Source of the DNA: Carallia brachiata
Taxonomy: Eukaryota; Streptophyta; Magnoliopsida; Malpighiales; Rhizophoraceae
Direction of reading: 5' to 3'
Length of the DNA stretch: 64,000 bases
Assembly: GCA_021464245.1 (NCBI GenBank)
Contig: JADCRB010000025.1
Coordinates: 5,752,316-5,816,315 of the forward strand
The notes below the pieces were generated by a model. The model was not told the origin of the DNA. It saw only the letters and a program-made list of their open reading frames with translations, and did not search any database. The translations under genes and the position numbers were made by a program. Positions 49,271 through 61,436 of this stretch are shown piece by piece (the first letter of the stretch is position 1; the number at the start of each line of letters is the position of its first letter).

Positions 49271-50789
49271 CTGATCAGGAGCTTGGTTTTGGAGTGTATC
49301 CTCTTGAACCCTTTCTGCCTGGTGAGAAAGCTTAGGCAATTGGCAATAATCCTAAGTCAGTGATGTGTCATTGATAGAACTAAATGAAGAGTTAGGAAGC
49401 AAGACAAGATAATTGGTAAGGAAAACAATGGAATAGTGGAAGAGTAGTTGTCGAGACAAAAAGTTCTTCTAACTGCTCCAAGAGACTTAGTTAGAGGTTG
49501 ACAAAGTAGCAGATATTGTTGAACCCCTTCTCCAATACTCCAAATATAAGCAACTGCTACTAAGGAAAAAAATATTGTTGCTTAACTAGCCTTAAAGGGG
49601 ACACCCTTAGTAGTTAAAATTAGTTAAAATTTAAGACTCTTATTTTAGAGTCTTGAGTTTTAATTCTGTGAAAAGGAGTGTGAGATTTATGAAAATAGAA
49701 AGAATTACTTTTACCGTATAATTTACAGTCTAATAAATCTCCTAAAAGGTCCAAAAAAAAAAAAAAAAAAGCCTGAAAGGGTTAGATAATAAAGAGGACT
49801 TTTTTTCCTATTCTTCAATACTATGATGTTGCAATTGTCTTCGAATGGTTATGTTGCGTATGAATACAACTGGAATTGCTTTTCTTTGGTAGGTGGAGAC
49901 ACAGAGACTTCAGAGAACTAATCCAACTTTCATTGACTTAATCGATCTAAGATCGAGCAATAACATAACGACTTCTCTAAATTATAATACTGGTCTTTGA
50001 AGTGAAATTTGTCCATATTGTGAAATGAAGGCTCAACTCCATATGCTACGGTAAACTTAGAACAGGTTTTAACTAATGAGTATGACAGTTTTTTATTGTT
50101 AAATTACATTCCTTGGAGTTCCACGAAAAGACCTAAAATAGTACAACTTGTTTGCTCTGCAGACTTGCCTAAATGGAACCAATTATCTATTTTTTTTTTA
50201 GTTAAATTGAGAAAAGATAATAATTATGAGTGAGGTTTAAAGTTCAAATATCAAATTTCACCTCAAGTTTAATAATGATGACCGAGTTATTTAGTAGATT
50301 TTAAGTACAAATAACTTATTTTAGACTACGCAAGAAATTAATGTGACATGGCACCTGGGACCTTGAGGGGAGACAAAAATTGTCAAATTACATTTGACAA
50401 AGAAGATACAATTTCTGCAATCACATTAACATTTTTGTGGGCATTAATAATAATTTTTTTTAATTTTATTCTTTTAGTTCGAGCTGGCAGCCAAACCTAA
50501 ACTTTCGGCCTAAAGAGGATTCCGGCACTATTAAGTTTAAAAATAGTTTTTGTCAATCAATGAAACCACAAGAATCACCACCAAACAATTTTTTTGTTAT
50601 TTTTGTATAAACCGCAAATCCTTATGTTTAGACCTTTACAGTGTTCATGGTATGCAATGCATTTATACGCTCTTGCATTTAACAAAAGCGTGCCTGGTCC
50701 CATGTACTTGTGAAATTAATTATTTACAGTGTGGAAAAAAGTCACGAAAATGTCCTGAATGAAGCTTATCCTCTTTAATGAATGCCTCT
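49271..50789. other. Intergenic region between EEP-like and PPDK genes
   Basis: Leader and promoter of the EEP-like gene (from 49271) and the 3' UTR of PPDK (before 50789). The middle is AT-rich with a poly-A run near 49754-49770. No gene is supported. Confidence 0.5.
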
Positions 50790-53700
50790 TCAGACTGCAA
50801 CTTGTGCCGCTGCTAGCCTTGCAATGGGAACCCTGTCCAGATAACAGGATTTAGGTTGGTGTCTAATAATGGTAGCTTTTGTAGGTAGCAAATATTTCTG
50901 GGGGATACATAAACTTTCCAAAAACCTGAAGGGAGAGCAGGAAACATAATCCAGTCCTGCCTCTGCAAAGAAAGCGACAGAAGAAGGCTCCCCGCCGTGC
51001 TCTCCACATATTCCAACCTATTAATCAGCAGATATAATCAAGTTTATGAAATCAGATACTTTGTAAACGTGCTAACCACAATGCCCTTTTGACAGTAACT
51101 CACCTTCAGGCTTGGCCTAGCTGCTCGGCCCTTCTCCGTGGCGATCTTGATTAGTTGGCCTACCCCTTTTTGATCAAGTACCTTAATAGCAGAAACACTT
51201 GGGGGGTTATTGCCAAGCAAACATGAAGAATTATTCGTCCATCATTTACACGAGCAATTCTTTCAATCTGTAAACTAACCTCAAATGGATCACTTTGCAA
51301 AATGCCTTTGGAAATGTATATGGGGAGAAATTTGCCAACATCATCTCTACTATATCCAAACGTCATTTGTGTGAGGTCATTGGTCCCAAAGGAAAAGAAT
51401 TCGGCTTCTTTTGCAATCTATTATCGTTGAAGAGAAGATATAAGAGGATGTCACAGCCATTTAAAATAAGTTCCTGCTCAGGAAAGCTGAATTTTCCTCC
51501 TGCTGTACCTGGAGGCTACTGGAAGTTCAAATCGGCAATAATGAATTGACATCAGTATGTCAACATACCTCATCTGCAACCAGAGCAGCTCTGGGAATCT
51601 CGATCATGGTCCCCACCTTATAGTTTAATGTGACACCCAGCTCAGAGAATACTTTCTTTGCCACATTTCGTATTAATGTCACTTGATGTCCCAATTCCTG
51701 CCAATGAAAAAACCAAACGAACCATAGCATGAATTCTTGATCTTAACCATTAAGCTGCATAATCAGTGTTGCAACCAGGAAATACTCCATGTTCGTCTTC
51801 ATAAATGCAGTTGTTAAATGTTACATGTCAAGTGAGAAAGGAAACCCATAGAGCAAGAGTGAAGCATGTCAGATGGTGAAATGCAATCATAATAGAGCAG
51901 TCAGCAGATATTCATGTATCTAACACAAAAGAAAAAAAAGCAGGAGGAGGAAGACAAGACGAAATAAGAATAAATTCTCACCTGAGGCGTTCCAACCAGG
52001 GGAATCATTATCTCTGGAAGAACAGTAACACACTTGATTGCTCATTAAGACTGCAGCCTGAAAGATTGCACGTGCTTGCATTTCAGTGAGTTCTGGGTAA
52101 GAGATCCCTAACCTGTTGATATATTAGGAACAATAGCTTATCAAAAAATTGAACTGCCTCATTTGTTTGGCTTAGTTTTTGAATTATTAACTGTATTTGC
52201 GCAAACTTATTTGCAATTATACTTAAAATTTGGTTTTCAATGTGCATGGAATGCTTTATGTAATTAAATTCAGGACTAATGCTTCAGCAGTCTACTCCAT
52301 TCTGCAAGCTACAGATGCTCTGGTAAACATTGGATGAAAGGAATCACAAAAAGAGCCACTTAACCTGCAGCCTCGGAAACCAAGCATAGGATTGACTTCT
52401 GATAATTTCTCAATTCTCGAGAAAACTTCATCTTCAGTCATCCCAGTTTCAGTAGTTAGCTCACCAACAATCTGTTCCAGGTCACCTTCGGGCAGAAATT
52501 CATGAAGTGGAGGGTCCAACAATCTGATTGTCACTGGAAGGCCTGAAAGGACAGAAACCAATGTTGAGTACGTTCATCCACTTTCCTGGGCAGATTGAGC
52601 TACAGGTGGAAGTGCTTCAGGTATATTACAAATTCATATTAAACAATTTGACAACTCTCGACATTATACAGAATATGTGGGCCAAAAAGCAGATGGTAAG
52701 ATTACAGCGGAAATTACCATCCATTGCACGAAATATTCCTTCAAAATCTGATCTTTGATAAGGTAGTAATAGATCTAGTGCAGCCTGCCTTTGCTCTTGT
52801 GTGACTGCCATTATCATCTTTCTCACTGCTTTAATCCTTTCATCTGAAGCAAAGAACTGTAACATCCCAACATACAGAATTAAAAACAGGAAAGGAGCCT
52901 GTCTGGAAAAAATTTTCACTTCTATACAGGGTGGACTGCCATGAAAAAATGCACATAAATTTTAGAGAACAAGTTAAAAAAACTTTCTTACAACAAATAA
53001 AACGACTTTATCTTGTTCAACGTCGGTCAGCCTTGATGTGGAAAATTTGTTGTGAATGGTCAAAAAGTGTAACTTTTTCTCTTTTCCTATTTTATTACCA
53101 TGTGTTCTGTCCTACAAAGTCCAATCCCTTGGGCACCATTATTTCTTGCTGTTAGTGCATCGTCAGGAGTATCAGCATTTGCCATAACCTATGATATCAC
53201 AATGCCAGCTAATTAGAAAGAAGTTCCGTTACCTATAGTGCATAAAATGCAAACCTTTTACCGATGTGGGGAAAATGGTACCTTGATTCGCCTTATGTTA
53301 TCGGCCCAAGACATAAATGTCTCGAGATCACCACTTAGAGATGGAGGAGATAACGGTTGTTTACCCAAGATCACCTCACCTGTAGACCCATTGAGTGAGA
53401 TCCATTCTCCTTCTTCAATCACCATGTCTCCAATTACAACCACCTGTAATAACAGATCAACAGAGTAGCAGATTCAGAAATTCCTCTTTTGTGACTCACT
53501 ACTGTATGCAAGAGGTTAAAATAGAAAGTACACCTTCTCAGCATCATTTACACGGATATCAGCACATCCAGATACACAACATTTGCCCCAACCACGCGCG
53601 ACAACAGCAGCATGAGATGTCATTCCACCTCTAGCTGTCAAGATTCCGGAAGCCGCATGCATACCTCCGACATCCTCTGGACTGGTCTCTGTCCTCACCT

Positions 53701-56700
53701 TCAATCATGAAAATCATAAGCAAACTAAGCTCGCAACAATGAATCAAATTTTTACTAGTTGAAGTTTTCCAATTCTTTTGAGCAGTCATCATAGTTGAAG
53801 AAACAAGTATAGCGCAAAGGTTGTCAGTTTGATTTACGATTAATATGACAATGCAACTAACTGGGCTGGCTTAAGGGGAATACTTTCAGGCCAGATTATG
53901 GCTTAGTGCTACTTCTGAAAAGAAATAATGCATACCAAAATCACACTTTTTCCTTGTGCATGCCATGCTTCGGCATCGGCTGCGCTAAACACAATCTGCC
54001 CTACTGCTGCCCCTGGAGATGCTGGCAAACCTGTTGCTACCACTTTGTCTTTGTAAGCAGATGGATCCTCAAACTACACAAATAAAGTTGTAATCATATG
54101 AGTCAAACTTGAAAATATGAATGTCAAGATACAAATTGATATTCTAGATGCATAAGTACCTGTGGATGGAGAAGCTGGTCAAGATGTTGTGGCTCCACCA
54201 TTTTAATTGCAGAGTGAACATCAACAAGCCCTTCATTAACCATGTCGACAGCTATCTTTACTGCTCCTTTACCAGTACGCTTGCCAGATCGGCATTGCAA
54301 CATCCACAGTCTATTCTCTTGAACTGTGAACTCAATGTCCTGAGATACCAGAGAGGACCTAACTTATTTCTATTTTTTAAGGTACTTTACATTCCATTCT
54401 GTCAATACATAAAGGAAAATCGTTCAGTCAGACCAAGGCCCTACCATCATGTCTTTGTAATGGCGCTCCAATATTTCACAGTTCTCCACAAGCTCTTTGA
54501 AAGCTTCAGGCATGCAATTCTTCATTGTATCCAAGTCCTCAGGTGTTCTAATTCCAGCAACAACATCCTCTCCCTATTCAGAGCAATCCATCAGCTAAAT
54601 TTGTGATATAACCATGAAAATGTTGTTGTGGCAGCTTGATTCCATTAAAAGGTGATAGCTAGCTAAGAATGAAACTGAAGCATAACCTGTGCATTGACTA
54701 GAAACTCCCCATAGAGCTTCTTTTCACCGGTGCTTGGATTTCTAGTAAACAATACCCCAGTTCCTGAAGTATTTCCCATGTTCCCAAATACCATGCATTG
54801 AATGTTCACTGCAGTTCCTTTTAATCCGGTAATTTGATTGATGCTCCTGTACTTAATGGCCCTTGGGCTATCCCAGGAATCAAAAACTGCTTTAACAGCT
54901 AACTGTAATTGCCTCTTTGGATCTGCAGATGGGTTACGAATTGAATGGAACAGGATTGAAGTCTTTTGAGTCTAAATTAAGTATCATGACATTACAAGCA
55001 TTAGCCTTGGTACCTGAAGGAAACTCTTTGCCGTTAGCTTCAAGATAGACTTTTTTGTATTGTGCCACAAGCTCTTTGAGGTCGGAGGCTGTTAGATCAG
55101 TATCAAGTTTCACTCCTTTTGAATTTTTCATCTCTTCTAGCCTCTCCTCAAATAATGTGCGTGGAATTCCCATCACCTTCAACAGATTAAAAGATGCTTC
55201 AAACAAGTTCAGCAATACCGGAGACAAACAATGCGATGCATTTATGCTCACTCAACAGATTGAGAGCACTTTCATTTTATGCCAGAGAAGAACTAGCTCA
55301 GGTGGATTACATTAATTGAGAAAGACAAAGTTGGCGCATGCCAATGTAAGAATTCCATCAAAGGAACCACTTACCACATCTCCGAACATATCCAGAAAAC
55401 GTCTGTAAGAGTCATAGGCAAAACGCTCTCCACTTTTGGCACTCAATCCAGCTACCACTTCATCATTTAGTCCGAGGTTGAGGACAGTATCCATCATTCC
55501 AGGCATAGAAATCTAGACATGCAAGGGAAATTTCAACCACATGTCCACGAAATCACACTTGAATTATGAGCACACAAAATTGTATAGAGCATCAGAAGTT
55601 CACACTACATAGTGTCAGTGTATGCTTGCAGCCAATTGGTTGGTCAGTGTCCTTATAAACACATTTGATATTTCATGCACATTAATCAACTAAAATACAT
55701 TTTTTATACTTAAAATGTAAACTCTAAAGATAAAGTAAATGAAATTAATGTGTAATTGTGATGACATAACTATAAGTTACTTATTACATCGAAATATCAT
55801 TAATATGGGTTAAAATATAAAAATACCATCAACTTTATTTAAAATAATAAATCTAACACCAATTTTAAAAAGTTATAAATCTAATATTAACTTTGCCTAT
55901 AATAATAAATATAACACACTGTGAGATTTTTTGAACAGAATTTATCTATTTCGATGATGTGACACTAACTTATATAATTATCATGTTATCGAAACAGACA
56001 TATTTTTATAAATTTATTATCAAAACTGATAAATTTTGTTCATATAAAATCATTGTGTGCTAAATTTGTTACTTTACGTAAAATTTATACTAAATTTGTT
56101 ACTTTTTAAAGTTGGTAATATTTTTATATATTAATCCTATTAGTATTCGTGATCAATGTGCTATCAAAATGAGACAAGACTGGTATAATACTTTCTTATG
56201 AATTAAGCAGTCGATCAAATAGATGTAAGTACATAACATACTTAAACTTTGAGTTGTTATGCTTTCATCTCACTTATAGATTGCATTAACTAAGAAAAGC
56301 TTGGAGTGGATATTGGGCGATTCACGCACTATAGTTGTTTGAGTTATTATTCTTTGAAAACTTTCTTTGACTCTTACCGCAGCACCGGAGCGGACAGAGA
56401 GAAGGAGAGGCTTGGAAGGATCACCAAGGAGCGCTCCCATGTCCTTCTCCACACTATGCAACCCCTCCAATATTTCCTCCCACAAGTCATCTGGCAGCTT
56501 TTTTCCATCCTGCTGATATTCTTGGCATGCTTCTGTTGATATGGTGAGTCCAGGCGGCACAGATAACCCAATGCTTGCCATCTCTGCCAAGTTTGCTCCC
56601 TTCCCTCCTAACTATGATAAACCAGAAAGATGCATACTTCCATAAGCACAAATAACAAAAATGCAAGCTTGACCATTGAGACCCCACCATACATTATGTC

Positions 56701-58525
56701 CAAAAACAAATCCTAAACATGATAATTGTGCATTCCGCTAGCTACATGGAAAAATATGCTTACCAAGGGCTTCATGCTCTTGTTGCCTTCACTTTTTCCC
56801 TTGCCAAACGTAAACACCCGCTGTGTAAATGACAGATGGAAGAAAAAAAATGTCTCAGCTTTACCCTTCTTGGGACTATTTATCAGCAGATCACCTGGCA
56901 CATGATCACTTGGCTCTCCAGCCATAAAATTGCAAACCGAAAGGCATAACACTTGGCAACGACAACAACAATAGTACTAGTAGTATTGGTCTTGGCCATT
57001 GCGGACTTACACAGTAATAAAAAAATTTTATTGTTCTCTGAACATCCTAATAATTTTTTTTTTTTTGGTTTTTTGGGAGCTGTAAAACAGTTGGCAGAAG
57101 ACCTTAAAGTTGGAGGACAACCCTCTAACCATCCAGTAAAATTATCTAAAATTACGCCCTTACAATGACTGTAAAATATAGAGGGACAGCCAAATCTTTT
57201 TATTTATTTATTTAGTTATCCATTGTGAGCCATTGAGAACTTGTGCCATGTCCACTTGCTTGTCAAAATAATTTCGCCTTCTGACGGTCCACTTTAACAT
57301 ATTTGTCTTCGATAGAGCCGAGATATCTCGGCCGTCCTCCCACAGTTTGTGGCCAAAACATGCGAGCAATTGGCATTTGCTCAAGGTCAAGCCAACAAAT
57401 TACACCCCCCGGCCGGCCAACCCAAAAAAAAAAAAAAAAGCAAGGCAAATAGTCACACTAAAGCATTGAAGCTCGAAGTTCAGGCCCAAATTTCGGCTCC
57501 AGTAGGGCCATTATGGCAGGTGATCTGCCTGGATGTGATCCGTAATTTTACTTGACAAGTTGGCGGCCCGGTCAGCAAGGCAGGCCGCGGCCATGCATGG
57601 TGCCTAGGATGTTAAGCATCAATTCGGTGATAAAAAATGTTACCGAATTTCAGATAAAAAAAAAAAAAAAAGTAACAGAATTGACAGCCAAAAAAAAAAA
57701 AAACTGTTATGGAATTGACCCAAAAAAAAAAAATTAGAGAAAGAGGACTCAGCAATAACTGAAGCGTTTTCAACTAAAAGTCCTTTCTCATTTTCACTCT
57801 CAACTTCTAGAACTAGATTCCTAATTCTTGAAAAAAAAAAACAAAACAAAAACTTATGGTATGGAGAAGGTTAGGTACACCACTGAAGTCTATAAATGTG
57901 GAATTATAACTATTACAATTTTTACATTTCTTGTGTCTAATAATAAATAGTTATAATTAAATAAGTTGAACTCGTGTCCATTATTCACGTCATGGTGATG
58001 AAATTTCTTGGTGACATGGCCACCGCCGTAGCCATACACAATCACGAACCGTTTCTGGCATGCGGTATTAGTAAATTATTGTGCAAATCATGATATGGAT
58101 TTAACCCAAATTTCAATCTTCAATAATTATAAATTTGAATGTATAATTTATTTTCAGTAATGTCCATGTATTATTATGAGTGGAACAGAGCAACGATTGT
58201 AGAAGAACCTTTTTGATTGTTGATGTAGGGTCGGACACTGGAGTACTGAGAACTTGTGCTCGAACCTTGCCTCTCAGTTGCAGCTGATCGCTGCTGAGCT
58301 TGTGGCAGGGGAAGAAGCCATTAGAATTGAAGCGCAGATGTTCATGCCAAGGATTGCCATGAACTCGGCCGCCCGGCCGGATTAGGCGCAGGATTGAATG
58401 ATTGTTGTTGTTGTGTCTAGCAAAAAGATCACTCTGATCGACATGAAGCTGTCCCTTGAACACCCTTTGGCCTCCCACATCTATTGCGTCCTAGTGAGCA
58501 TGTTTTTTATTGTTGAGCAGGACAT
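50790..58525 (-). CDS. PPDK: Pyruvate,phosphate dikinase (chloroplast/cytosol dual gene), with two frameshifts in this sequence
   Basis: Converts pyruvate, ATP and phosphate to PEP, AMP and PPi. The first exon (58209-58525) encodes a transit peptide, beginning [13 protein letters not shown] and ending [13 protein letters not shown], but a missing base near 58485 puts a TAG after 14 codons. After a 1.4 kb intron, exon 2 (from 56820) starts [22 protein letters not shown]-grasp exons follow ([56 protein letters not shown]). The phosphohistidine loop [13 protein letters not shown] has the Thr (RDRP-regulated) and the catalytic His. The C-terminal PEP/pyruvate domain ([43 protein letters not shown], and the catalytic Cys loop [13 protein letters not shown]) ends [13 protein letters not shown] at 50790. 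An extra base near 52030-52036 breaks the frame before the last three or four exons. All other exons are intact. Confidence 0.95.
55806..56138. mobile_element. MITE-like inverted-repeat insertion in a PPDK intron
   Basis: Inside the 865-base intron 55513-56377. The left end GGGTTAAAATATAAAAATACC...CAACTTT and the right end, read in reverse, GGATTAATATATAAAAATATTACCAACTTT match. The inner blocks AACACACTGTGAGATTTTTTG...AATTTATC and AGCACACAATGATTTTATATG...AATTTATC also match in inverted orientation. The element is about 330 bases with no coding capacity. Target-site duplication unclear. Confidence 0.62.
56821..58208 (-). promoter_or_regulatory. PPDK intron 1 with probable internal promoter and cytosolic start
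   Basis: In maize, rice and Arabidopsis a second promoter in the first PPDK intron makes a cytosolic form lacking the transit peptide. Here an in-frame ATG at 56925 ([14 protein letters not shown]) opens a frame of 35 codons that runs without a stop through the acceptor into the second exon (…[11 protein letters not shown]). That is what an intron-initiated cytosolic transcript needs. The promoter itself was not located; its presence is inferred from the family and this open frame. Confidence 0.55.
57641..57735 (+). repeat. Three degenerate poly-A-punctuated repeats
   Basis: Three units of about 30 bases, each a GTTAC/GTAAC..GAATTgaca-like core followed by 12-16 A, stand in tandem inside PPDK intron 1. 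Confidence 0.6.
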
Positions 58526-61436
58526 TTTTCACTTGCTTCCTACACACTATGTTTCCTCTCTTCTTCTGTAGTCCTAAAAACTACTCGAGCATCCAAGAAA
58601 GATCAGCTAAGCAACACTTACTATATGTATTCATGCATACAAGCATACTGTGTGATCTTGGCTATGTTTAAAAGCTTTACATGTGAAGTTGGATCAAGAA
58701 ATGGAAATATGGATCAATGATATATATATATATATATATATATATGAAAAATCCAAGAAGGCTTTTTTGATGCATAAAACAAAGAATAGCACATATATGA
58801 GAAACGTATCCATGATACTTTGATCAATATAGCTTACCAGAAAAATAAGCGAAAAGATAATGGAAGGATAAAAAAAACAGAGGAAATTCTTTATTATTAT
58901 TGTGGTGTCTTGGAGTGTGGAGTCTCTCTGTCTCTTCAAAGACAAATAAGAGAAATGGCGGTTGTTCCTTTTTTCTTTTTTCCTTTTGTTTTTTTTTTTT
59001 GGGTTTTTGTGTGTAAGTAAGAAATTTAAATTTGAAGAAAAAGGGAAAAAAAAAAAGGAAAAAGCTTTATGATGTTGATGATGATGGAGTGACATGAGTG
59101 GACAAGAAATTGCGGGTTGTGGCAGCTGAGTCGTGGGAGCTAACTGAATTTTGACATTGTCGTTTTTATCCTGAAACGACCACCAAAGTCAGGGAATAAT
59201 TTTATGATTTGGGTAGTTTAACTGTTTAAAAAAAAAATTTATAATCATATAAAATATAAATTCAAATATTAAAATTAAATTATTAAATTAAATTTATAAT
59301 TTATTACTTAACGCGAGAAATATTATGACTAATACTTCCCGAGAGGAATATATGTTACCGCCCTTCTTCTTCTGTTCTTTTCGCAAAGAAAAAGTCGGAA
59401 TAATTGATATTCGGATCAAAACGTTGTCGTATCATTGAGGATAAAAATTGCCCCACACCGTGGGAGAACGCAACAGGTTCCTGGCACGCAGTTTAATGAC
59501 CACGTCATATAATGTCGCACTAGAAAATAATTTTCAAAAAAATAAAAACAAAAAAATAAGAGTTCAATTCAGCGTACACGCAGTAATATTTAGATAATAT
59601 ATATATAAAGTGTACTTTTTACGATAAATTTGATTATTTTTATAATAATATTTATTATTTTTATAATAAAAAATTATTTATTAATTTTTTATATTATATT
59701 TTATTAATTTTATTAAAAAATAAATAAATTTATTACAATACATATTAAGTATGATTATTAAAATATTTTAAATTTTTTTTTTTAGAAAACAAAGAAAAGG
59801 AAAAGAAAAATCCTCTCAAATAGGACTCCATTTGAATCCAAAGAATTCGTGCCACGTGGCATAGTTCTGGTCACAAAGCAAAGCTGGATCTTGCCCCTCT
59901 GCCACCTTATCATCACTGTGGTTTCCCTGTCATGACCGTGGAGTGCCTTTTGTTGCCTTCTCGTGTTGAAATTTACAGATCTTAATTTATATGGAAAAAA
60001 GTTCCGGAGTCCAAATGGATAATCCGAATGTGCAGTTGGAATGAAATCTTTATTGTAATTTTTTAATAATAAAATATAATTACATTAATATTTAATACAA
60101 GAAATTTTATTTTAAATTTTTTTTATTTATATCATATAACATTTACACTTTAAATTTTAAAATTTATTTACTTATTTAAAATTTTAATTTTATTATTTTA
60201 CATTTAATCAAAATAATTTTATTTTATGTAATTGTATTTTGTGCTTCATTTGGACAGTACAGTTAAAGTCCGAAATTGAGCTCATTTATATGATCTTAAT
60301 TATTGCCTTTGATTTGATTTCAATATCTTTTTTTTGAAAAAAAAAAAATTGCTGGCCTGTATATAGATCAGTGTATTTGTAGACCGAAACCGAAAGTTAT
60401 TCATTAATATTTTCATTCAATTTCCTTCGTAAGAAAAACCTATTACTTAAATACTTTTGAATTTGAGCAAACTTCTCTCAAACTAAATACAGTATTAACG
60501 AATTTAAAACTTACGCCATGTGCACACAATCAAACTAACAGTCAAAAGAGAAATATTGTCTTTAAAACGTGAACTAAAATTAAAACTATAATTAAAATCA
60601 TAATCAAATGTAAAAAAATATATATAATCACTACTAAACTACTATTTCAAATAATTACTTAATTCAATATCAAGTCAGCATTTTATTTGCCAAAACGTAA
60701 GTTTTTTTTTTTTTTAATGGAAGTAAAATTGTGGGACACTAAAAAGGGTGGCCAATATTCACAGGGCATCAGCCATCAATTCTGTGTCACCACCTGTCTT
60801 CCTGACGCATGAGCGGATTTATTGACCAAATTTGTGGATAGAGGCCAATTGGACACGGTCTACTCCCAGAAACTTAACACTTGTAAATTATTGAGCTGCA
60901 TTTTATGATTTAACTTATTGCCAACAACTAAGGTCATTTTTGTTTTAAAAAACAGAAACCCTTTCTTTAATTGAGGCAAATAAGAGGATTGAGCTGTTAA
61001 AATATCAGGTGCTCGAGTTGAAACCATCGAATGTGTCACATTGATTTATATGGCGTGTGCATATTTGATCCCTTTTTTTTTTTTTTTTAATTTTGTAACA
61101 GCATCTACATTGCCATCTTTTATCAGACCAAAACATGTGTCTGAAAGCAAGCAGGCACACTAAAGCAAAAGGAGAGAAACAATTGCTATTCCAGGAAAAT
61201 GAACTTTTGGTTCCAGAGAAACTCGAAGAAATTTCATCTTCAGCATTTTTATTTTCTGAAATTTCAAGCTTTCATAGTGTAAGAAGAAAACACAAGAGAT
61301 AGAAAGAAGCACCCATGAAGCATCAAACTTGCAACTTAATTGTCTTGCAATTCTTAAAGTATAACCGAGACGTGCATTATTATAGCTGAAACGGACCTTT
61401 TATTATCCGTAGCACTCAAGTCCCTCCAGGATGGAA
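58526..61436. other. Intergenic region between PPDK and RF298-like genes
   Basis: 58526 to about 59150 probably holds the PPDK leader and distal promoter, including an (AT)n tract at 58721-58745. The remainder is strongly AT-rich with poly-A/T runs. Roughly 61080-61436 is likely the 3' UTR of the RING gene. No gene is supported. Confidence 0.5.
58721..58745. repeat. (TA)n microsatellite upstream of PPDK
   Basis: About 25 bases of alternating T and A, some 200 bases upstream of the chloroplast-form start codon of PPDK. Confidence 0.85.

Noticed and set aside
49271..49339. Extension of the EEP-like protein upstream of 49270
   Set aside because: The upstream stretch has no ATG in frame (it would need a TTG start), and MLSIVRSKL fits the family's usual N-terminus.
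52017..52037. GT...AG mini-intron in PPDK that might explain the frameshift
   Set aside because: The stretch GTGTGTTACTGTTCTTCCAG is only 20 bases, too short to splice, and its removal gives an immediate TAA.
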